64,000 nt of DNA from Botrytis cinerea B05.10 (taxonomy: Eukaryota; Ascomycota; Leotiomycetes; Helotiales; Sclerotiniaceae): contig NC_037325.1 in the NCBI RefSeq assembly GCF_000143535.2, positions 248,001-312,000 on the forward strand. The letters run 5' to 3'. The notes under the pieces were generated by a model. It was given only the letters and a program-made list of their open reading frames with translations, was not told where the DNA came from and did no database searches. Positions 33,812-43,969 of this stretch are shown here, in pieces. The translations under genes and the position numbers were made by a program. The stretch's first letter is position 1. Every line of letters begins with the position of its first letter.

Positions 33812-36302
33812 TTAAACCTTAACAGCTGGCCCTGCTGCAATGACATCCTCAGTAGCTTCCGACTGGTATTTCTTAAAGTTCTCAACGAAGAGACCACCAA
33901 GTTTGTTAACCTCGGCTTTGAAGCTATCCTCTCCTTGACTCCATGCATTTCTTGGGTTCAACAATTCCGATGGAACATTGGTGCAAGTCTTTGGTACTTG
34001 GAGGTTGAAGGTCTCGTAGTTTTCATACTCAACCTTTGCAAGCTCTCCAGAGTGAATTGCGTCAAGAATAGCACGAGTGTATTTCAATCTAGTTCATGTT
34101 AGCATGCGTTTTTCCGGAAGATTCCAATTGTACTTACGGGCAACGCTTGCCACCAGTGGTAGCACCAGCTCCAACCCATCCAGTGTTCAACAACCAAGCA
34201 TTAGCCTTGTGGTGCTCAATCTTCTCAGCCAACATCTTAGCATAACGCATTGGGTGTAAAGCCAAGAAAGGTTGCGCGAAGCAAGATGAGAAGGTAGCCT
34301 GTGGCTCTGTGACACCATCTTCGGTACCGGCCATCTTTGAGGTGTAACCGGAGATGAAATGGAACATGGTTTGGGCGGAGTCAAGCTTGGAAATGGGTGG
34401 AAGGACACCACGAGCATCACATGTAAGAAGAATGATGTTGCTTGGGTGGTTTGTCGATAGACAAGGAATCTTAGCGTTGGAAATGTACTCAATTGGGTAT
34501 GCGCAACGGGTGTTCTCAGTCAAGGTTGAGTCATCATAATCAACAAGACGAGTGTCTGGGTCAAAAACAACGTTCTCAAGAACAGAGCCGAATTGGATAG
34601 CGCCAAAGATATCAGGCTCCTTCTCTGCTGAAAGACCGATGCACTTAGCGTAGCACTGCAGATTGTTAGCTTGATACAACGTAATGCAGATTCTGAAACA
34701 CTTACACCACCCTCAATGTTGAAAACACCACGGTCACTCCAGCAGTGCTCGTCGTCACCAATCAAGGCACGGTTGGGGTCTGCTGAAAGTGTTGTTTTAC
34801 CGGTACCCGAAAGACCAAAGAAGACAGTGACGTCTCCGTCCTTACCTTCGTTGGCTGACGAGTGAAGAGTGAGAACGTTATGCTTGACAGGCATCTCGTA
34901 GAAGAGAACTGTAAAAACACCCTTCTTCATCTCTCCGGCGTACTCAGTACCCAAGATAACCATCTCCTTCGCTGCGAAGTTGATAGCAACTGAAGTACCT
35001 GAAGTCATACCCTCGGTGTATCTGTTAGCAGGGAAAGATCCTGCGTTGTAAATAGTATAATCTGGGTGGAAATGTTCGAGATCTTTGCGTTCAGGTCTAA
35101 TGAGCATATTGCGCATGAAAAGAGCGTGGTAGGCACGAGCGCATACGACTCGAACCTTGATTCTGTATTTCTCGTCCCATCCTGCGAAACCATCGACGAC
35201 GTAAATACGATTTCTCGTGTTTAAGTAATCAATTGCACGTTCACGGTTGATTCTCCATACCTATCATTGATGTTAGTCTACTAAATTTCCAACATTCAAA
35301 AACTCATAGATAAAGTTCGCACGCGACATGTAAAGGGGGAATATGATAGCTGATCACTAATAGCAGCAAGATCGGGATAATATCGGTTTATCTGCACCCC
35401 GCGTTTTCGCTTGGGGAAGGAAGGAAAAAGATAAAGCCGAGGATGCCCAAGAGCTTATGACGTAGAAATGTGCGGGGAAATCTCTTAGAATGATTGTTTG
35501 GCGTAAAGAAGAAAGGAAAGTGATGAGTTGTAGATGTGAAGATGTGCTCTCAAAAATGCTGAGATGAGATTGCCGTTTTCAAAATCCGTAGTGTTGTAGA
35601 GCCAATGTAAATTTCCTCGACTGAAAACGTATTGAATGCATTTCCAAGGAAAAAGTAAAAGACGCAAGAAATGAATGTAAACAGAGAGAGAGAGAGGTTC
35701 TTACATCAGGTGTCATTGGCTTGTTGACTGGTCCCCACCAAATCTCATTTTCAGATGATGGTTCTTTGACAATTCTCTTGTCTAAGGGCGAGCGACCTGT
35801 CTTAGCTCCAGAGTATGCAGTGAGAGCACCGGTAGATGTGATGGCAGAACCAGTTTCGTAAACAAGTGCATCTTCGTAAAGGGCAGCGACACTTGGATTA
35901 GGAACCTAGAAAAGAATAGGAGTTAGCAGCTGGCAGATCCAAAGAGGGGGCGAGATACACACAATAGCTACACGATCATAATCGATATGTGCGTTCTCGT
36001 GAAGTTCCTCCTCAAGCTCGGTGTGCTCAACTTGTGGTTGTACACCGCTTGGGTGAAGTGCTGTAAAAGATAATGTTAGCAAAGTGAAGTTGCATAAAAG
36101 CTATCGCGAAGCGTCATCATTGAGCTGCGAGCTGAAAGACTGTGGGCGGACTGCTAAAGTCGCAGGTGCGTCGACATCCAATCTGACCCGAACATCAGAT
36201 GCCAGGTCGAATGCGGCAGGTCTGAAGCAGTGCTGAAGCAGTAGGAGCATGAAGAAAGGTATACTGACATGTGCGATTGACGCTTGGATTTGTAGAAACC
36301 AT
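33812..36302 (-). CDS. pck1: Phosphoenolpyruvate carboxykinase (ATP), gluconeogenesis
   Basis: This enzyme converts oxaloacetate plus ATP to phosphoenolpyruvate, the first committed step of gluconeogenesis (acuF in Aspergillus). Exons are 36302-36269, 36060-35963, 35905-35705, 35260-34706, 34655-34138 and 34088-33812, giving 560 residues with every junction in frame. Signatures: [13 protein letters not shown] (substrate Arg loop); [13 protein letters not shown], the kinase-1a P-loop (about 258-269); LIGDDEHCW with the Mn/Mg-binding aspartates (about 278-284); FNIEGGCYAKCI across intron 4; [16 protein letters not shown] near the end. Intron 1 (208 bp, only 34 nt after the ATG) and intron 3 (444 bp) are far longer than the others (49-57 bp), so they may hold regulatory sequence. 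The ERT1 activator is encoded in the same window. Confidence 0.97.
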
Positions 36303-39300
36303 TTTGAGAGTGGAGAGTGATGAAGAATGATAGTTGTTTGTAGGTTGGTGTTGTGCAATAATGTGCGAAGGACCAACACTGCTCTTGTCAGGATATGGAG
36401 ATGCAGTTCTTTGGATGGGATCGAAAGCCTTCTTATTCATATTTGAGGTCGACATCGTTCGGGTAGTGTGTCTGTGATTATGCCGAGTTTGGATGAAGCT
36501 GTCGTAGTAGTGGAGTAGTGAAGACGGCGTATAACGAATCACGCTAATGTTATTGGCCGGAATGGGTGATGCCGGAAAGGAAATATTATCATGTCGGGCG
36601 CACCGGAAAACTACGGAATGTAAGGGTTTCAGTGTTGAACACGATAAAGTACGATGCGTAGAACTAGTTGGGACAATAAATAATTGAGGATGGACCCGCA
36701 TGTCCGAGGCAGAATGATATCAGATCCAAGCGGTGGCTATCAAATTAACGATAATCTGCAGTGGCTAAGGCAGATGCAACAACAAAGCAGGATGGGGCAG
36801 GTCAGGGCCAGGGGATGCAGCAAGCAAAACACCAATATGGGAGGAAGTGATTAGAAATTCGTGAATATCGAGGTTTCCGTCTAAAAGGGAGATCTACAGT
36901 TACCATCGCATCATCATAGCCTTCGTCCGAAGTGGTAATATTGTACAGCAAAACGGTTTTACGCTCGTCTCGAATTCAGCCGCCGTCGTTCGTAAATGGG
37001 ATCGACTATTAGGTAGCATTGCAGCTGCATTGCATTTATCAAATTAAATAAGCTTTCTGGGGAGAGTACTTGCAAATGCGAGTAAGTCACCTTCTCTTGT
37101 AACCAAGCCTTCCCTACTGAGTAGACGATTAGATGCTTGGGAATTCTCCAGTAGTTGTTTGCTCACACGACCATCCGTCAGACTGGCTACGATTCAACCA
37201 TTGAGATGCATCTATTCATAACCAGTGAAAGTAGAAATGGACAATGCATTCCTGCCACTTGTAGCGTGAATCATGCAGTGTATCTTGTTCAAGGGGCAGA
37301 CAGCTCACCAACCATAAACAGGATGATTGTTATTTCTCACCTGTTACCCCGGGACCCCCTCATTTGCCTCGCGGTGTGGAGATACAACACCACGGTACCG
37401 TACTGGCGGTGGCTAACCTCCCGTCGTGTGGGAAAGCGTGCGTGGGATATCGATCACGTACTCCCTGTCGTCAAATTTTCCCATTTCCTATTCATAGGGG
37501 TGATCCCCACAACTTGGCATTCACATGCTCCGAAGTTCCCCGCAAACTGATTCGGGTAGTCTAACTTTTACGTCTTCTCAGCCCTCTAAGCCTTCACAAC
37601 CCTCAAAGCCCCCCTTTAAAATTCGGATCAACCCTTACACGTGCCTTGGTCCAGAACCAATCTTTGCCTTCGGGTAGCAAATCGGTACCTAATCGTATCT
37701 ATTTGGAGGCCCCCATTGGTCCGTTGACTAATTCGAGGCCTGTTCTTGTTTTGTTACGTCGACGATTTCATGCCCCAAAAGATTCGTGACATTTAGCGGG
37801 ACATTGAAGTCATTAATAGACGCTTATTACTTAATTTGGATCAAACGAAAACAGAAACCTGGAGGTCGAGGTCAAGGACGAAAACAGTTGCCGTTCTAAG
37901 ACAATCATTTCTACGGGTCTTGTCTTACCGTGCTCGATGGGAAAATCCTTATCCGACGCATTTCACGTGGCTTTTCCGGTAACGTCGACGTATTTTTCTC
38001 CAAAAGCAAACCCTTGCCCTTCTCTAACATCATAGACAACAATGCCATGTCATGAATACGAAAAAGCGGCGGAGCAAATTGCCTTATCATCATCACAAGG
38101 CCCCAACTCGTTTCCATCACGAAACATCCAGAATGCCTATCTCTTGTAACAACTGTTGCAATATTCAAAATCACTCAAGCAAGGAGCCGTTTGGAAAAAG
38201 AAATGGCTCATGTTGCAATACCATTACTATCTAGTGCTTTGATCGGACTTGGTAGTATGAGGGAATTAGTCAGATTTCGATGCTTCAAGGAGTAACATTC
38301 TTAAGGGTTATCGTGAAATCTAGGAGCAAGTGCTTCGTAGTTTTCATATGCTGTACAAGTGCGGTTCGGACCTTGGCAGGCTCACGACGTGTGCTCCGGT
38401 GTACAGTCTCTTATCAACGACGGACATTGTAGTTGGACCTGAGAACAAGTTCGTTGATCAATTGTTTTCTACCTTCTCTATACTGATGTCCTCGTTTCAA
38501 GAATGGGATAAACCGGCGTCACATGCTGAAGATCAAGCCATTGTGCTATCGCCTTCTTATTTTGGTTCCTTCATAGATTGAAGCTTGAGGCTATGGATAA
38601 ATCGCACATCATATTCTCCGGTGCCAAGATCCACCTTGATAATTAACTACCAATAAGCAGTTCCGACATAGAGAACATTCAAATGGATGTCTCGCAATCT
38701 CCAAAGATACCAAAATCCCGAAAAAAAAAAATGGTTTTGACCCATGTACATCGACAAGATGGGCGATTTGCATAATTTAACGAAAATAAGCCGGAAGCAC
38801 TACCAATTTAAAATCTTCTTCGAACATGTCGTTTTACTCGACATCTAGGATATAAAAGAGCGATCTAGAAGTACCTAAAGATTGGTAACGACTGCTGGGG
38901 AATGCTTCTATATCTCAGCAGGGCTGACACCTTGGCGGTCCCGGCGAAAGACTTGTGATCAAAGATTGTGGGTCTACCCCTTGACAAGGAAGCCAAGACA
39001 AATTCGCGGGGTGGCTAGTCTCGCTAGTCCACTACATATTCCCAGACCGCACACATATCACATTGTTATGACTTGAAGTTTAGTCAAGCCATGGTTCTCA
39101 ATTATCCTCTTCACCATCTTGAAATGCTGCTTCAGCTCAGTGGGATTTCTTCTCTTGAGTCCTACCCCTATGATTCGAGTCAAAAGGGCTTGAAAGAATT
39201 ACAAGGGACACCGACAACACGAGCTTGGGTAAATTGAGATAGGGTTCTTAAATTGCAACTCAAACTTGAGTCACCGGATCTCAAAATTTCAGTGTCCAAA

Positions 39301-40625
39301 CTTATCGAATCTTCGTGAGCTTTACGAACTGTCATTTGACTTTCAGAATTCCAGAGGCAATGCGTTTTAAACGCTCTGCAGCGATGACAAGGTGGCTGCC
39401 ACTTGGCATTACTAAGTTTGATCAAGCATTACATTTTGTATTCACCTGTCTGAATACAAGGTCCACTCTCATACACTCATTATTAAGAATAACCTCCATT
39501 TTCACTTGGATTTTGCCAGTCATTGATCATCACCCTTCCCTCAATCTTCTGATCGATAGTACCGACTTCGACGTGATGGTATGTGACATGTCTTTTTCGA
39601 GTACCAAATCTTCAGGGGTATGCATTACCACCCGTTACGCGACAGCGAGGTGAAATCTGTAGAGAATTTACTACCATTTCACTGTCCTGCCGCCTTAGAC
39701 ATACAAAAAAAAGCGACAACTTTCATTCCTGACATGTTGTTGCATCCAGTTGCCGCAATAGTACAGCCTTGTGCTGCAGCATTACGACCCTCATGTTGGA
39801 AGAAAGACCTCGCTTTTTAAATTTTCTAATGTTAAAGCTTTCACCCTGCGATTGAATTTTTGGAATTTCTAATCTTCATCTATGCATGAATATAGAGTCT
39901 TTTTTGGGCACTATTGACGGCTCTGGATGGTCTCGGTTAAGGTTTGGGAGAGAGTGGATGCGTAGTGAATTGTGTCACGGGATAGGTGTAGGTAATTGGT
40001 AGATGGCATGCAACGCCGTCTTTTTCTTGGAAGTGAATTTGCGACCTTGATGTTATAAGAGATGGTGGGAGGGTCAACACGATGACACCAGAATGTCATT
40101 GACGAGTAGGTAGGCACCCATTTCAAGGTAAATGTATCTATGATGAACACAGCAATCAATGGAAATTTATTCCTCGGCAGTGATCTAGGAACTCTCCAGA
40201 TGAAAGGACTCAAAAATGGCACATTGCAAGGAGTGCAATGATAGATAGGTACATCTATACAATGAGTGCTCGAAGCTCGAAAGGGGCATCTTCGCCGCCA
40301 GAGGAAGAAATATATCAATATCCACCGAGAAAAGAAAAAAGAACGGGTGTCAAGATTGGTATCTACATAAATGCGACTACAGAACTTTCAATTTCTCCTT
40401 CATTCCTTCTCTCCATTTCAGGTGCACGGTTAGAATATACTTTATGAATTACATATTGTACTTGTTTGTAGCCTCAAATATACATATATCATCATATCAT
40501 CATATCATAAATAAGAATACATTCAAATACCAACAACCCGTTTCAAGCTTCATTTGCTTTTTACTACATCCATTCCTATCTCATTCATCAATTTTTCTCT
40601 CCTCTCATTGATTCTTTCTTTCTAT

Positions 40626-40683
40626 CATTCAACCATTCAACCATTCAACCATTCAACCATTCAACCATTCAACCATTCAACCA
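40626..40683. repeat. CATTCAAC octamer array
   Basis: About seven tandem copies of CATTCAAC, immediately followed by a C-rich tract. Confidence 0.9.
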
Positions 40684-40701
40684 TCCATTCACATACCCCC
40701 T

Positions 40702-40717
40702 CCCCCCCCCCCCCCCC
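40702..40717. repeat. 16-nt poly(C) run
   Basis: An uninterrupted C16 (G16 on the minus strand), preceded by CCCCCT, between the CATTCAAC array and a CT-rich tract. Confidence 0.85.
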
Positions 40718-41230
40718 AAGCCAGGTTCTCTCTCTCTCCCTCTCTCCTCCTTAATCTCTCTTCCTCAAAAACTTTCTTATATACATCTATATCTATATTT
40801 ACCAACTTCTGCCATATTATTTCAATCTCTATATAATATTCAAGAATGACATCTACTTCCCCTCTCCTCTTATTACTTCCCCTCATTCTATTTCCCCTCC
40901 TTTCCCTCTCCCCATATCTTTCCCTCTCCCCTCTTCCCCTCCCCTCTCCTCTTCTTATCCCCCCTCTCTTTCTATTTTCTTTCCTTCTTTCTCCTCCTTT
41001 CCCTATTCGCCTTCCTTCTTTTCTCTCCTTCCCCTCAGTTTCCCCTCTTTCTACTTCCCCTCCTCCCTCCTTCCCCTCTCATCACCCATAAATAACAGCC
41101 TCATCATATCCTCGCCCCTTTTCATCCTTCCTTTCCCACTCCTTTCCTTCCCATTAGAATTAAAATACCATATCAAACACACACAACATCAATAAATACA
41201 ATAAATACAATAAAACTCATATTACCATTA

Positions 41231-41346
41231 CATTCACATTCACATTCACATTCACATTCACATTCACATTCACATTCACATTCACATTCACATTCACATT
41301 CACATTCACATTCACATTCACATTCACATTCACATTCACATTCACA
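41231..41346. repeat. CATTCA hexamer minisatellite
   Basis: About nineteen near-perfect tandem copies of CATTCA span 116 bp. It is the longest pure array in the window and shares the CATTCA core with the octamer array 550 bp upstream, which suggests a common origin by slippage. Confidence 0.95.
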
Positions 41347-41808
41347 CCTACCAAACGAGATCTTTCAAATATCAAACTTTAACCAAATATTTAGCATCCG
41401 CTGAATTCTCTTTCTTAACATCCTGCCCGCTTTCTAACCTGCCTATCTATCTACTAGTTAGATAGTGAACACGCTAAAACTTCACCATTCCATCACCTCC
41501 ACCTCCACATCCACCTTCACAACCTAATCAACGATGCCTTACTTCACGCATCTCGAAACCCTCAAAAAGATCATGAGAAGAAAGGAAATTGAGTAGAGAG
41601 GCCCATGTATACCCCGCCCAATCAAAATATTTGCACTTCAATCAAACTCCTAAGCCCTGCATCAATATCCATTGAAAATAAGTATCCATAACCAGACCAT
41701 ATGAACACCCGTGAAAATATGCGTGAAATGCGAATGCCTTTATAAAATATCCATCCATCCATCCGTATTTAGAACCAGCCAAACTGTTCGCCAACGATTG
41801 AGGTGTAC

Positions 41809-42877
41809 TTAGATTTCCTCCATTGTACCCGCTGCCTCTTCATTATCATCGTCGTCGTCGAAACTAGCTACCGAGGACATGGTATCATCATCTGATTCGT
41901 CGGCGCCCGCATCGTCTGCTGCGTCTTTGCTTGCGTATTTCGTTACATATTCTATACATTATCAGCTCCCGTCCCATCTACTCTCAGAATCCTTCTCTAC
42001 AACCCCCAAAAATACACACCTTTAACCTTTAGATCATACGCTTTCGAATCCCTCATAAGTAGTGCGGCGGCCTCTCCATTGAGCGGATCGGTTGGATTTG
42101 GATACCTAAGTAATTGTGGAAGGAACACTTCGAAGATGTTGATCATATCGAACATTGGCGACCAAGTTTGATTTATAACATCGAGACACACGGAACCGGA
42201 TCTACAAAGATAGTCTCAGTAAGTAATCTGTTCCACCGTGTAGGCGGTGGGGAAAGGGCCTACAACTCATCGATATTGGGGTGAAAGATGCGGTTTACGA
42301 AGCCGATGCTGGGGGATTTGTAGGGGTATTGATCTGGAAGTTCGACGTGAATTTTCCAGAGTCCGCCTTCGAATGGTGCTGCGAGAGTAGCGGTTAGTTT
42401 ATGTTTTTGGGAGGAAGGAATGAGGGAGAGGAGGGGAAGTGAACTAACTCTCTGCTGGTCCCTTGAAGCGGACATAGAACTCTTGCCTATTATTGTCATT
42501 ATATGAGTGGCTGATTCCAAAGTTCTCCTCAACATATTACATACACTAGATCAAAGGTTAGAACTTCTGCAGGCCACATGGGACTCCCGCCAACTTACTA
42601 TTGTCATTCACAAGAGTCACCTCATAATCCGACATCAACCTATACTCCTGGTAAGCACTGAAGCATAAATCAATCGGACTGGCTGTGAAGTGGTGTCGCA
42701 TACATCCTATAATCACACTGTTAGCTAGAGATCCTCGAAAAAATAACTTCTCCAATCATAGATACTGACTTCATGACCTATATACCCAAAACCAGACATT
42801 AGTCTTTCAACTCATCCACGTAATGACTATGGGATACTACTTACATCAGTCTCGATCCTCCGTCTAGGACTAGACAT
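41809..42877 (-). CDS. ubc8: Ubiquitin-conjugating enzyme E2, Ubc8/UBE2H type, with micro-exons
   Basis: An E2 that carries ubiquitin on a catalytic cysteine; the yeast orthologue works with the GID ligase to degrade gluconeogenic enzymes. My model has nine exons: 42877-42845, 42777-42770 (8 nt), 42706-42704 (3 nt), 42639-42599, 42545 (1 nt), 42486-42449, 42378-42264, 42201-42020, 41951-41809. This yields 187 residues. The start is [11 protein letters not shown]; micro-exons supply VMK, M and a split Met codon (A|T|G) before QEFYVRF. The catalytic block [13 protein letters not shown] puts Cys at 85, as in yeast Ubc8. HPNID and the acidic C-terminal tail (ADESDDD...) are typical. All eight introns (53-130 bp at most, mainly 53-70) have GT and AG ends. 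Skipping the 1-nt exon shifts the frame. The E2 identity is certain; the micro-exons are inferred from splice signals and homology. Confidence 0.95.
42557..42561 (-). promoter_or_regulatory. CTAAC branch site of the intron preceding the 1-nt exon
   Basis: A perfect fungal branch-site core, CTAAC, lies 11 nt before the TAG acceptor at 42548-42546. Together with the GTAAGT donor at 42598 it shows that the 53-bp intron ending just before the single T (42545) is well formed. Confidence 0.75.
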
Positions 42878-43969
42878 TTTGACGTTCGAGTTTACGAGAT
42901 TTAATTCTGGGTGAAGGAAGGAGGTAAGTATTCGGTTTGAGGATTTGATAATGTGTAGATCTGGAAAAATGGCGAAATGGTAAAATGGTGAAATAATGAG
43001 TTTATATGAGGAGAGAATTGGTCTTGGAGATTGTTGTAGTAGCAGCTAGACAGTGGACCGTACAGTCCTTATCTGAGCGATAAAGCGGTAACAATCGGTA
43101 GTTGCCGATTCATGCGCCCGCTTTGGTCTCGTGAGATGGTTTGAATGGCAACTATGTAATTTGTGTAATCATAATAATCATCACAATGATACTTGCTCGC
43201 TGGGCTCTGGGGAGGTCTTTGTCCGGATATGGATCGTGTATCAGGAAACATGAAGGCGAGGAGGGGTAAACACATCATCATATACTTCTCCGTCCACAGA
43301 AACGACAACTCGACCCACCCCAACCTATGTGATTCACAAGAACGCCTCCATCTGTGATTGCACGATGGAAGATAATGCTCAGGTACACCACAGCACATTG
43401 CATGATCTGAATGCTGCTTTAGACATCTTGGAGTAGGACCATGTTGAGCGGTATTACACGGGAAAGGAGGGGAAAGAAAACGCTTTTTATATCAAGGGTG
43501 TGAGTACACAGAAGTAGCTCAGCTTATCCTCATGGTAGGATCCTCTTCGAGCCAGACCTACCTGCCTACCTACCTACCTACGTATGAATGAATGAACGAT
43601 AACTCAGGTCCCCAAAGGATCAATAGCATCTTGTCTCATCTCATCTCATGCTGTCCATCTCATACATCCATCCATCCATCCATCACCACCCTTCCCTTCC
43701 GCCCAAACTGCCGCCTCGGTTCCCCTTACATAATCTAGCCCCATCCCTCGGCCCAAAGAATCCCCAAGCGACAAGACGGACCGCAAATAATGAAATAATC
43801 TCACTGTCCACTCCAGTATGGAAACCACAGCGCAATAATCATCACGACCTCAACAAAAAAGTTTGTTATGGACCTCCTCACTTCTAACAATGGCTGCCCA
43901 TCATCCATCTTCAAAGTTTTCTAATCATCAGTTTCAATCCGTGAGAATTGTTTTCCATCAATTTCAACC
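42878..43969. other. Divergent promoter region of ubc8 and panB
   Basis: About 1.1 kb between two divergent start codons. It holds CTAC and CATC microsatellites near 43557-43580 and 43670-43685. The open frames at 43069-43398 and 43646-43887 show no domain. Confidence 0.55.

Larger units (their letters stand above)
36303..41808. other. 5.5-kb gene-poor block ending in satellites
   Basis: I find no intact gene. Frames of 60-130 residues occur on both strands between 37155 and 40450 (for example 37155-37550, 39315-39653, 39911-40318) but none shows a domain or a splice-consistent extension. The section 40550-41350 is almost entirely low complexity: CATTCAAC units, a C16 run, CT-rich tracts and a CATTCA array. 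Its left end includes the PEPCK promoter and the right end the ubc8 3' UTR. Confidence 0.5.

Noticed and set aside
37155..38581. Set of short frames in the 36-40 kb block as a decayed transposon
   Set aside because: No reverse transcriptase, transposase or integrase motif, no terminal repeats, and no frame exceeding 131 residues.
39180..39653. Opposing open frames with a CHRC string, possible zinc-cluster fragment
   Set aside because: Only one Cys pair fits, the frame is short and both strands are open; no extension by splicing restores a Zn2Cys6 domain.
42449..42639. Alternative donor GTTGGC at 42594 instead of the 1-nt exon
   Set aside because: It would keep the frame (adding Ser-Lys before QEF), but GTTGGC is a weak donor two codons past a perfect GTAAGT, and the result is one residue longer than the family. 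It remains the main rival explanation.
43500..43570. tRNA-like string (AGCTCAG ... TTCGAGCC)
   Set aside because: It lacks a matching acceptor stem and the T-loop spacing is wrong.
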